In this document: in pieces, positions 14,633 through 21,672 of the stretch
Layout: the number at the start of each line of letters is the position of its first letter
How positions within the stretch are numbered: position 1 is the stretch's first letter
Assembly (NCBI GenBank): GCA_944320465.1
Contig: CALUHO010000034.1
Span: 1 to 34,850 of the forward strand
Direction: 5' to 3'
DNA: 34,850 nt
Origin: an uncultured Bacteroidales bacterium
GTDB lineage: Bacteria; Bacteroidota; Bacteroidia; Bacteroidales; P3
Notes under the pieces: generated by a model
Seen by the model: only the letters and a program-made list of their open reading frames with translations
Database searches by the model: none
Told to the model about the DNA's origin: nothing
Made by a program: the position numbers and the translations under genes

Positions 14633-16072
14633 ATGACGCACAGATTGTTATTCCTGTTGGGACTGGCTGTGTTGCCCTGGATGGCCCGGGCACAGGAAAA
14701 GATAAGTGGATCATGGCACGGGGTGCTGGATGCAGGCCAGGCATCCTTGCACATGGTTTTCCATCTCGATACCGATGAAGAGGGGCAGGATGTTTGCAAG
14801 ATGGATGTCATTGAACAGAACCTGAAAGGTTTCCCTGTTGTGGTGAAGTATTGCGGGACGGACTCCTTGTCCCTTGCCGTCCCCTTGTTGGGGGCTTCCT
14901 ATGCGGGGCGTCTGCAAGCAGGACTGTTGTCCGGGAACCCGGATTCCTCTCTGTCCGGAGGCATCCTTCCGGAGCACTCTCTTATCGTAGGCAAGTTCCA
15001 TCAGCACGGGTATGTGTTCGATTTGAACCTGGAACCGGGAAGTTGGGAACCCCGGAGGCCTCAGACCCCGAAGCCGCCTTTCGACTACCAGACCGAAGAG
15101 GTTTGCTTCCTGGCGCCGGACAGTGCAAGGCTTTGCGGCACGCTGACCTATCCGGTCGGTTACAAGCCGGGGAAACGGAAGAAAACCCCGGTGGTCGTGC
15201 TGGTATCCGGCAGCGGGCAGCAGGACAGGGATGAAACCATCATGTCGCACAAGCCTTTCGCGGTGCTTGCCGATTATCTGGCGGAGCATGGCATCGCCTC
15301 CTTGCGTTACGACGACCGTGGAAAGGGGGCATCGGAAGGAGATCCCGCGCTTACCACCACATATACCAATATGCAGGATGCCTTGGCGGGTATAAACTAT
15401 CTCCGCCAAAGCAGGAAATTCGGTCCTGTGGGCGTGATAGGGCATAGCGAGGGTGGTGTCATCGCTTTCATGATCGGGGCCGAAAACCAAGCGGATTTTA
15501 TAGTCAGCATGGCCGGGAGCGCGATTCCGGGCGATAGTATCCTGTTGATGCAAAACAGAATGGCCTTTGAATCCATGGGACAGCCGGATTCCTTGGTCGA
15601 TGCCTATTGCGCGGTTTTGGAACGGGTGCTGGACTACCGGGTTTCGGGTCAGGATGTGGATAGTCCGAGGGCGGTGGTGGACAGTTTGGTCGCTGTCTGC
15701 GGTGCGGAATGCCTGCCGTTGGAAGCCCGTTTGAACTTGTCTATCGTGCTGGGTCAGGAAAGTCCTTGGATCGACTTCTTCATTGCTTACGACCCGGCGC
15801 AGGCCATTGCCAAAGTCCGTTGCCCGGTGTTCGCGCTTAACGGAGAGCTTGATACCCAGGTGCTTTCCTCTGAGAACCTGCCGGTCATTGAAAGCCTCTT
15901 GCCGCCTTGTCCGCAGAACCGGGTGGCGGCATATCCGGGTTTGAACCATCTTTTCCAACACGCAGTTACCGGCTTGTCTACCGAATATTCCACGATAGAG
16001 GAAACCCTGTCGGAGGAGGTTCTCCAGGACATTGCCGATTGGATTAACGGCCTGGGGACTGCAAGGCGGTAG
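14633..16072 (+). CDS. Secreted alpha/beta-fold hydrolase
   Basis: A 479-residue protein with a signal peptide (MTHRLLFLLGLAVLPWMARAQ). Residues about 22-150 form a beta-rich domain starting ISGSWHGVLDAG, common in Bacteroidetes exported hydrolases. The catalytic alpha/beta domain follows, with VVVLVSGSGQQDRDE near the oxyanion hole, ASLRYDDRGKGASEG, the nucleophile elbow GHSEGG (Ser at about 272), the acid in FALNGELD and the His in YPGLNHLF. It probably cleaves esters or small peptides in the periplasm; the substrate is unknown. The start at 14633 is chosen over the longer frame at 14519 because it begins the signal peptide and follows the promoter. Single gene. Confidence 0.88.
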   Translation: MTHRLLFLLGLAVLPWMARAQEKISGSWHGVLDAGQASLHMVFHLDTDEEGQDVCKMDVIEQNLKGFPVVVKYCGTDSLSLAVPLLGASYAGRLQAGLLSGNPDSSLSGGILPEHSLIVGKFHQHGYVFDLNLEPGSWEPRRPQTPKPPFDYQTEEVCFLAPDSARLCGTLTYPVGYKPGKRKKTPVVVLVSGSGQQDRDETIMSHKPFAVLADYLAEHGIASLRYDDRGKGASEGDPALTTTYTNMQDALAGINYLRQSRKFGPVGVIGHSEGGVIAFMIGAENQADFIVSMAGSAIPGDSILLMQNRMAFESMGQPDSLVDAYCAVLERVLDYRVSGQDVDSPRAVVDSLVAVCGAECLPLEARLNLSIVLGQESPWIDFFIAYDPAQAIAKVRCPVFALNGELDTQVLSSENLPVIESLLPPCPQNRVAAYPGLNHLFQHAVTGLSTEYSTIEETLSEEVLQDIADWINGLGTARR

Positions 16073-16146
16073 GAATGTGCCGCCGGCAGGCTGCCGCCTT
16101 GTATTTTGTCGAAAAACGATATTGAAATAGGAATATATTAGAAATA

Positions 16147-16552
16147 AGAAGCTGTTTAAAATTTCTTGCCATCCTGAAAAGAATGGATTTTGAGGGGTCG
16201 GTTTCAGGATTTTGTTTGCCCATCGGGGGCTATTTCGGGTCTTGTTTGCGTTTTTCACGTCAGATAGCTCGGCTATCCTCCTTTGAAAAACGCCGCGCCA
16301 TCCCTCCAAATCCCCTCCCGATGGCCTAAACAAATAAATTTAACCCAAATCGGTCATTAGACTTTGGGTAGATTGTCCGCTTATGTCATGCAGCATGCTT
16401 CTCGCCTAGCCGAAGGCGTAGCGGGCTACGTCGAGGCGTAGCGAGGAGCAAGATGCGGACAGAAGCGAACAAGATGCACAAAAGCATCCCTCTTCGAAAA
16501 CAGGAAACACACTCGGCGAGTCTAATGACCGATTTGGGTTTAAACAGCTTCT
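16147..16552 (-). mobile_element. Family B element copy 1, interrupted by family A copy 3
   Basis: The left end AGAAGCTGTTTAAA (16147-16160) and right end TTTAAACAGCTTCT are inverted repeats. Without the family A insertion and one TTTAA it is about 206 bp. The interior has CCTGAAAAGAATGG and a central palindrome GTTTTTCA...TGAAAAAC around GATAGCTC/GGCTATC. There is no coding capacity. Confidence 0.85.
16344..16538 (+). mobile_element. Family A MITE, copy 3 (195 bp, divergent)
   Basis: Perfect 19-bp ends and TTTAA duplication at 16339-16343 and 16539-16543. The interior right half is clearly diverged from the other copies (GAGGAGCAAGATGCGGACAG, then CACAAAAGCATCC), so this is likely an older insertion. 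It lies in the TTTAAA of the right end of family B copy 1. Confidence 0.93.
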
Positions 16553-16560
16553 AAGTTTCT

Positions 16561-16734
16561 TATGGATATTGTCACGAACCACGTACCTTGCAGGAAATAG
16601 CTTCTTATCTGGGTTTTTCCGACAGGTACAGGATGAAACGTGTGTACATAGACCCTATTTTGGGCGACCTTTTGGAGATGACTTTTGCGGAAAACAAGAA
16701 TAATCCTGCGCAGAAGTATGTGGTCAAAAAGTAG
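16561..16734 (+). pseudogene. Gene tail encoding a winged-helix end, likely from an ATP-binding (AlbA_2-type) or Fic-type regulator
   Basis: The frame ends at the TAG at 16732 and reads EPRTLQEIASYLGFSDRYRM, KRVYIDPILGDLLEMTFAEN and NPAQKYVVKK. This is the winged-helix pattern that closes many Bacteroidetes ATP-binding (divergent AAA/AlbA_2) and Fic-related proteins. No start or other domains precede it; family B and A elements lie immediately upstream and appear to have cut or replaced the rest of the gene. Confidence 0.65.
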
Positions 16735-16836
16735 ATTTGTTTGTTTCTCCTTGCGGGAATCTGATGAGGTCAAGCTTTGGCTAAAAGAGGATTATAGGAT
16801 AGGGTCGGAAGAGAATCGGATTAACGGATTATTGCG

Positions 16837-16844
16837 TACCTTCG
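16837..16844 (+). promoter_or_regulatory. Possible -7 box upstream of the ThiD-like gene
   Basis: TACCTTCG differs from TAnnTTTG by one base. No clear -33 TTTG is visible at the usual distance. Confidence 0.35.
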
Positions 16845-16949
16845 CGGGCTTTTAGGGTTGCCGGGACCGTTGGGGCGTTTCCACATGGAGTTTCATGGGA
16901 ATCCATCGTCTCCGAAGGGCAGCCTCGTGCATGGAAAAAAACAAAGAAA

Positions 16950-17753
16950 ATGAAAGAATATCAGAAAGTATTGTGCATTGCCGGGAGCGAATGCCTGGGC
17001 TGCTCCGGCGTGCAGGCCGACTTGAAAGCCATTTCCGCCTGCGGAGCCTTCGGGGCAGGCGCCTTGACCTGCCTGGTCAATATGAGCACTACCAAAGTGA
17101 AGGAAATCATGCCCTTGCCGGAAGAGTTCGTGGCCGGTTCCATCCGTTCGTTCCTGGACGATGTGAAGGCGGATGCCATCAAGACCGGGATGCTTTTCAC
17201 CAAGCCGGTGATTGACAAGGTGGGTTCGACCCTGCTGGATTATCCGGAAGTGCCCAAAGTGGTCGATCCGGTCATGGTGGCGGCAACCGGAGACCGTTTG
17301 ATTGAATTGGAAGCGATTGAAGCCTACAAGGAAAGCATGTTCCCGGTAGCCACTTTGATTACGCCGAATTTCAAGGAAGCCTGCCTTTTGCTGGGACATG
17401 AGTTCGGGGAAAAGGATTTGCAGGCGGACATGGACAGCCTTTGCCGTTGGGGGAACGCTGCCATCGTGAAATCCTTCCATCATGAAGGCAAGTTCATGGA
17501 TGTGTTCAGCCCAGGCCAGGGCCAGCCTTTGCGGCTTTTCGAGAAACGTTTCATCGAAACCAGGAACGTGAACGGGACGGGCTGCACTTTCTCCTCGTCC
17601 ATCGCGGCCTTCATTGCCCGGGGATTTGCCTTGGAAGAAGCGGTGGCCCGGGCCGAAGAATATATCGGCAAGACTATCGAAGAAGGGGCCAAATACCGTT
17701 TCGGGGCCGGCAACGGTCCGGTATGCCATTTCTACAACGAGATGCCTTTGTGA
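16950..17753 (+). CDS. ThiD-like hydroxymethylpyrimidine / pyridoxal kinase
   Basis: A 267-residue ribokinase-fold enzyme. It fits ThiD, which phosphorylates HMP and HMP-phosphate for thiamine synthesis; close relatives phosphorylate pyridoxal. Visible motifs are GVQADLKAISACGAFG, IKTGMLFTKPVID, VVDPVMVAATGDRLI, LITPNFKEACLLLG and NGTGCTFSSSIAAFIARG, the last holding the catalytic Cys and anion hole. The substrate-binding N-terminal motif, normally GSDxxGGAGIQAD, reads GSECLGCSGVQAD, with two cysteines and a Glu in place of Asp. Substrate preference may therefore differ, so no gene symbol is given. No other thiamine gene is adjacent. A terminator follows. Confidence 0.85.
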   Translation: MKEYQKVLCIAGSECLGCSGVQADLKAISACGAFGAGALTCLVNMSTTKVKEIMPLPEEFVAGSIRSFLDDVKADAIKTGMLFTKPVIDKVGSTLLDYPEVPKVVDPVMVAATGDRLIELEAIEAYKESMFPVATLITPNFKEACLLLGHEFGEKDLQADMDSLCRWGNAAIVKSFHHEGKFMDVFSPGQGQPLRLFEKRFIETRNVNGTGCTFSSSIAAFIARGFALEEAVARAEEYIGKTIEEGAKYRFGAGNGPVCHFYNEMPL

Positions 17754-17765
17754 TTTTGTCGTTTG

Positions 17766-17784
17766 AACCGGGAACCGGTTTTTG
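17766..17784 (+). terminator. Short terminator hairpin after the ThiD-like gene
   Basis: AACCGG (17766-17771), loop GAA, CCGGTT (17775-17780), then TTT. It starts 13 bp after the stop codon. Confidence 0.5.
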
Positions 17785-17833
17785 TAAAGGAGTTTTCAAG
17801 GCGATGCCGTGACGGTTGTTTTGCGGTATCCTC

Positions 17834-17871
17834 AAAAGGTCGCTTCTGCGCAAGTCGTGGAGCGGCCTTTT
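17834..17871. terminator. Strong bidirectional terminator-like hairpin
   Basis: AAAAGGTCGCT (17834-17844) pairs with AGCGGCCTTTT (17861-17871) over 11 bp (one G-U) with a 16-nt loop, ending in CCTTTTG. It lies between the ThiD-like gene and mtnN. The rest of the 17754-18083 gap holds only the mtnN promoter. Confidence 0.65.
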
Positions 17872-17928
17872 GCGTTCACGGGTGGGAGGAATCCAATGAC
17901 CGGGTTTAAGTGGTTTAAGCCGGAATGG

Positions 17929-17960
17929 CTTGGTTCGGCTCCCGGTTTTGCTTATCTTTG
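17929..17960 (+). promoter_or_regulatory. Promoter of mtnN-ZIP transporter operon
   Basis: CTTG (17929-17932), a 20-nt spacer and TATCTTTG (17953-17960). The -7 box is a perfect match. The leader to the mtnN start is about 115 nt. Confidence 0.7.
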
Positions 17961-18083
17961 CCTTAACAGGAGGGCTATTGGGAAAACTGTTTCCCATCGG
18001 GCACCTGGTTTTCGAGAGGGAAGACTATTTTCGAGAGGAAATCCTATCGATGAAAGACAAAACCAAATAGAAAGGAGCGAGGT

Positions 18084-18761
18084 ATGAGCAAAATCGGAAT
18101 CGTGGTAGCCATGGACAAGGAATTTGCCTTGTTCGAGAATCTTTTGGAAGAGAAGAAAGACATTTCTTCCGCAGGTTTCAGGATTTTGACCGGACGGACG
18201 GGAGGCAAGAAAATCTGCCTGATGACTTCGGGCATCGGCAAAGTGGCGGCAGCGACCGGAATCAATCTTCTCCGCTCGTTGTACCAACCCGATTTGGTGG
18301 TCAACTCGGGCGTTGCCGGAGGCTTGGGCGAGGGTCTGCAGACGATGGACATCGTGGCAGGAACCGAGTACGTCTACCATGACGTGGATTGCGGGCCGGG
18401 TAATGAGTACGGCCAGGTGCAAGGTTTCCCGGCCCGTTTCAAGGCCGATGCCGCTTTGTTGGAAGCCGTTTCCCGCCACGGGGTCAAGCAAGGACTTTTC
18501 TGCACCGGGGACCAGTTCATTTCTTCGGCGGAACAAATCGAGGATATCCGGAAGCATTTCCCGGACGTGCAGGCCGTGGACATGGAGAGCGCGGCCATGG
18601 CGCAGGTTTGCCATATCTGGAACATCCCCTTCCTGTCCTTGCGGATTGTCAGCGACACGCCGGGACGGCACGCGGACAACATGGGGCAGTACCAGGATTT
18701 CTGGAAACAGGCTCCCGGCCTGAATTTTGAATTGCTTCACAGTTTGCTTGCGGAATTGTAG
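18084..18761 (+). CDS. mtnN: 5'-methylthioadenosine/S-adenosylhomocysteine nucleosidase
   Basis: A 225-residue cytoplasmic enzyme that hydrolyses MTA and SAH to adenine and a thioribose or ribosylhomocysteine, recycling by-products of SAM use. It starts MSKIGIVVAMDKEFALF, where the Glu after DK corresponds to the first catalytic residue. SGIGKVAAATG, VVNSGVAGGLGEGLQTMDIV, AVDMESAAMAQVC (the MES Glu binds ribose) and RIVSDTPG (catalytic Asp) follow. Length is typical. It is followed after 46 bp by a ZIP transporter gene on the same strand and is probably cotranscribed. Confidence 0.93.
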   Translation: MSKIGIVVAMDKEFALFENLLEEKKDISSAGFRILTGRTGGKKICLMTSGIGKVAAATGINLLRSLYQPDLVVNSGVAGGLGEGLQTMDIVAGTEYVYHDVDCGPGNEYGQVQGFPARFKADAALLEAVSRHGVKQGLFCTGDQFISSAEQIEDIRKHFPDVQAVDMESAAMAQVCHIWNIPFLSLRIVSDTPGRHADNMGQYQDFWKQAPGLNFELLHSLLAEL

Positions 18762-18807
18762 CTTCATTGCCGTTGGCAGAGGTCGAACCGGCAGAAAGAA
18801 TGTTCTT

Positions 18808-19605
18808 ATGGAAAGCCAACATGTTTGGGTGGCGTTTGCCTTGACCCTTTTCGCCGGGCTGAGCACGGGTATCGGCAGCTTGCTGGCGTTGCTGGCCAAG
18901 CGTACCAATACTCGTTTTCTTTGTGCCTCCCTGGGCTTCTCGGCGGGCATCATGATTTACGTTTCTTTCATGGAGATGATGCCCGAAGCCCGGATGCAAT
19001 TGTGTTCGGCTTACGGGGAAAAGCCGGGTATGCTGTACCTGATTCTGGCTTTCTTCGGCGGAATCGCCCTCATCAATTTGATAGACTTTTTGGTTCCCGA
19101 ATCCTTGAACCCGCACGAGATGCACGAGTTGAAGGACGATACGGGCCAGGCCGAGCGGCGTTTGCAACGGACGGGCATCTTGGCGGCGCTCACGATTGCG
19201 GTGCATAACTTTCCCGAAGGAATCGCCACGTTCACCTCGGCCTTGGGTTCGCTCGACATTGCTATCCCGATAGCCGTGGCGATTGCCATCCATAACATTC
19301 CTGAAGGCGTGGCGGTGGCGGTCCCGATTTTTCATGCCACGGGGAACCGCAAGAAAGCCTTTTGGGCTTCTTTCCTTTCGGGTTTGGCCGAACCGGCAGG
19401 AGCCGTGGTCGCTTATGCCTTTCTTTTGCGCTTTTGGAACCCGATCTTGACCGGTATCGTGCTGGCGATGGTTGCAGGCATCATGGTATTCATTTCCTTG
19501 GACGAGCTTCTGCCCAGTGCCGAGCGTTACGGCAAGCACCATGTTTCGATTGCCGGCCTGGTGGCAGGCATGGCCGTCATGGCGTTCAGCCTGTATCTGA
19601 TTTGA
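18808..19605 (+). CDS. zupT: ZIP-family divalent metal transporter (ZupT-like)
   Basis: A 265-residue integral membrane protein with about eight helices. ZIP signatures are GLSTGIGSLLALL in the first helix and the paired metal-site motifs HNFPEGIATF and HNIPEGVAVAVPIF in the fourth and fifth helices. FLSGLAEPAGAVVAY and MVFISLDELLPSAERYG follow. ZupT imports zinc, iron and other divalent ions into the cytoplasm. The loop between helices 3 and 4 (residues about 105-130) has acidic and His residues (NPHEMHELKDD), possibly metal-sensing. The start at 18808 is preferred over the frame start inside mtnN (18727) because it begins just before the first helix. Confidence 0.92.
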   Translation: MESQHVWVAFALTLFAGLSTGIGSLLALLAKRTNTRFLCASLGFSAGIMIYVSFMEMMPEARMQLCSAYGEKPGMLYLILAFFGGIALINLIDFLVPESLNPHEMHELKDDTGQAERRLQRTGILAALTIAVHNFPEGIATFTSALGSLDIAIPIAVAIAIHNIPEGVAVAVPIFHATGNRKKAFWASFLSGLAEPAGAVVAYAFLLRFWNPILTGIVLAMVAGIMVFISLDELLPSAERYGKHHVSIAGLVAGMAVMAFSLYLI

Positions 19606-19891
19606 CTTTCTGATAGATAAGGAAGATGATGCTTTGGGAAGGATGTGGATAGGGTCCGACCCGAATTGGCCCTTGGACCTTTGCTATCGTTTGGATTGTT
19701 GCAAGTTAGGTTTTTCGGACGCGCTGTCTTCTGGCAGCATCTTGTCCGTTGCCTTGTCGCAATGCCCGCTACGTCTTCGGTAAAGGCAGCCGCCGATTTG
19801 CACGCCAAAAAAGGAGACCTTTTGGCCTCTGACGGTCGCTTGGTTCGCTGGGATTGAAGGCTGTCTGAGGATACCTTTGCAAAGGTTTTAT
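19606..19891. other. Intergenic stretch with two small palindromes
   Basis: No gene is supported. CCAAAAAAGG (19805-19814) and CCTTTTGG (19818-19825) can form a weak hairpin. ACCTTTGCAAAGGT (19873-19886) is a perfect 14-bp palindrome next to the family A target site. Confidence 0.5.
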
Positions 19892-20084
19892 CCCAAATCG
19901 GTCATTAGACTTTGGGGAGATTGCCCGCTTGTGTCATGCAGCATGCTTCTCGCCTAGCCGAAGGCGTAGCGGGCTACGTCGAGGCGTAGCGAGAAACAGG
20001 ATGCGGACAGAGGCGGGCAAGATGCCCGAAAGCCTCACTTTCCCAATCAAAAACGGACTCGGCGTGTCTAATGACCGATTTGGG
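19892..20084 (+). mobile_element. Family A MITE, copy 4
   Basis: 193 bp, 19-bp perfect ends, duplication TTTAT at 19887-19891 and 20085-20089. The right-hand duplication contains the TAA stop codon of the MBL-fold gene on the minus strand, so the element sits exactly at the gene's 3' end without changing the protein. Confidence 0.94.
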
Positions 20085-20085
20085 T

Positions 20086-21201
20086 TTATTGGCTGTCGGC
20101 AAGGATGGAGCCGTTTTCCAGAAGGATTACTTCCCCGATTTCAGGGATGACCACTGGCAGCGAATCCTGTTCCTTCATCCGCCGGGCGTTTTGCAGAGGC
20201 TCGTCCCACGGATGCCGCGCCAAGGCGTATTTGGAGTGATGCACGGTCAGGATATGGGCAGCACCGGTTTCGCGGGCCGCTTGGCTCATGAATTCCGGCA
20301 TCATGTGGATGTATTTCCAGTCTTCGTTGTATTGCCCGTTTTCCAGGATGGCCCAGTCGATAGGGGCGAACTTCCGGCCGATTTCGGCAAAATGGGTATC
20401 GTAACCCCCGTCTCCGGCCAGATAGATTTTCCGGGAGGGACATTCCAAGAGGAAGGATGCCCAATGGGTAGGGTTCCGTCTCAGGCTTCGTCCGGAAAAA
20501 TGCCGGGCAGGCAGGCAGTGGACGGATAAACCGTTGTCCAAACAGGCTTGTTCGTACCATTCGAGTTCCACCAGCTGTTCCGGCGCAAAGCCCCAGCGTT
20601 CGAAATGTTGGCCGACCCCCAGAGGGCAGATGACTTTCCCGATACGCTCTTTCAAGGCCTTGACCGTATGGTAATCCAAGTGGTCCCAATGGTCGTGCGA
20701 GATAACCAGATAATCAATGGCCGGCATGTCTTCGGGTTTGTAGGTTTCGCTTCCGGGAAAGGCCTTGTTGGCGAAGCGTACCGGGGATGCCTGGCAGAAT
20801 ACGGGATCGATCAGGAATCTTTTGCCGTCGCTTTGTATCAGGTAGGAAGAATGCCCGAACCAGACGATGCAGTCCAGATCGGGGTCGAGCCGGTGCAAAT
20901 CGGTCTTGACAGAAGGAACGGCCTGGTCGGGACGGACTCCCGGGTTCTTCTGGAACAGGAATTTCCACAGGTTGCCGAAGAAACTGCCTTTGGCCGTGTC
21001 GGGCATAAGCGGGACAGGATGGATGTTTTGGAACTGCCCGTTCTTGTAATACGGTGATTTCTCGATTCTTGCCAAGCGTTCCCCTTGGGGAAGCCGCCCG
21101 AAGCGCGGGCTGTGGAGGAACAGGACGATGCCGAGGATCAGGGCAAGAAGGATGCCAAAGACAAGGAGCAACATGCGTTTGATTTTCTTGGATCGGGTCA
21201 T
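20086..21201 (-). CDS. MBL-fold metallo-hydrolase (UlaG/NAPE-PLD-like), membrane-anchored
   Basis: A 371-residue protein. After a basic start, one membrane helix (about residues 10-30, MLLLVFGILLALILGIVLFL) anchors it, with the enzyme probably periplasmic. The metallo-beta-lactamase fold follows: DCIVWFGHSSYLIQSDGKRF, the zinc motif SHDHWDHLDY (HxHxDH), PLGVGQHFERWGF, LPARHFSGRS, YLAGDGGYDTHF and the final metal His region LTVHHSKYALARH. This pattern (WxGHSS, LPxxHxS) is typical of the RomA/UlaG/NAPE-PLD-like group; the substrate is unknown. The gene is single and lies between two family A elements in opposite orientation, whose inner ends fall at its stop codon and 43 bp upstream of its start. 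Confidence 0.88.
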   Translation of the reverse strand: MTRSKKIKRMLLLVFGILLALILGIVLFLHSPRFGRLPQGERLARIEKSPYYKNGQFQNIHPVPLMPDTAKGSFFGNLWKFLFQKNPGVRPDQAVPSVKTDLHRLDPDLDCIVWFGHSSYLIQSDGKRFLIDPVFCQASPVRFANKAFPGSETYKPEDMPAIDYLVISHDHWDHLDYHTVKALKERIGKVICPLGVGQHFERWGFAPEQLVELEWYEQACLDNGLSVHCLPARHFSGRSLRRNPTHWASFLLECPSRKIYLAGDGGYDTHFAEIGRKFAPIDWAILENGQYNEDWKYIHMMPEFMSQAARETGAAHILTVHHSKYALARHPWDEPLQNARRMKEQDSLPVVIPEIGEVILLENGSILADSQ

Positions 21202-21229
21202 GGTATGGATTATGCAGACGCGAAAGTAG

Positions 21230-21496
21230 TAAGAAGCTGTTTAACCCAAATCGGTCATTAGGCTCGCCGGGGCGTTTCCGATGGCGGAAATGGTGCTTTC
21301 GGGCATCTTGCCCGCTTCTGTCCGCATCCTGTTTCTCGCTACGCCTCGACGTAGCCCGCTACGCCTTCGGCTAGGCGAGAAGCATGCTGCATGACACAAG
21401 CGGGCAATCTCCCCGAAGCCTAATGACCGATTTGGGTTTAAAATTGCTTGCAATCCTGAAAAAAATGAATTTCCAGGAACCGGTTTCAGGATTCGG
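21230..21496 (+). repeat. Truncated family B element (copy 4) interrupted by family A copy 5
   Basis: AAGAAGCTGTTTAA lies left of the family A copy. Right of it come AAATTGCTTGCAATCCTG, then AATGAATTTCCAGG and GGTTTCAGGATTC. These are the first roughly 70 bp of family B; the remainder is absent. Confidence 0.75.
21245..21436 (-). mobile_element. Family A MITE, copy 5 (192 bp)
   Basis: Duplication TTTAA at 21240-21244 and 21437-21441. Both ends carry the same change (TTAGGC in place of TTAGAC), so the ends still pair perfectly. A 1-bp deletion in the left half shifts the otherwise conserved open frame. It lies in the GCTGTTTAAA end of a family B element. Confidence 0.93.
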
Positions 21497-21500
21497 GGAA

Positions 21501-21567
21501 AGTGTGACGCAAAGTGTAACAAAATGAGACACGAGTGTAACAAAATGGAACACTTTTGGAGAAGTGT
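21501..21567. repeat. Short direct repeats AGTGTAACAAAATG and an ACACTT/AAGTGT hairpin
   Basis: AGTGTAACAAAATG occurs at 21513-21526 and 21534-21547, with a degenerate copy at 21501. ACACTTTTGGAGAAGTGT (21550-21567) matches 17 of 18 bases of the motif at 5425-5442. They lie about 105 bp before the permease start and might be regulatory. Confidence 0.55.
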
Positions 21568-21672
21568 CGAAAAATAATATTAATGGTAATCAATAAATTA
21601 TATGTTTTGGCATGGGTTTTGTAAAGGATTTTTCCGTGATTGCGCGGAAGCGAACATAAAAACATAGGCACC

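Noticed and set aside
14711..16333. A 540-residue minus-strand open frame opposite the secreted hydrolase
   Set aside because: It runs through the hydrolase gene and into a family B element; no motifs and no plausible start.
18649..19542. Minus-strand open frame of 297 residues opposite the ZIP transporter gene
   Set aside because: Its composition is typical of antisense translation, and the plus-strand frame has clear transporter motifs.
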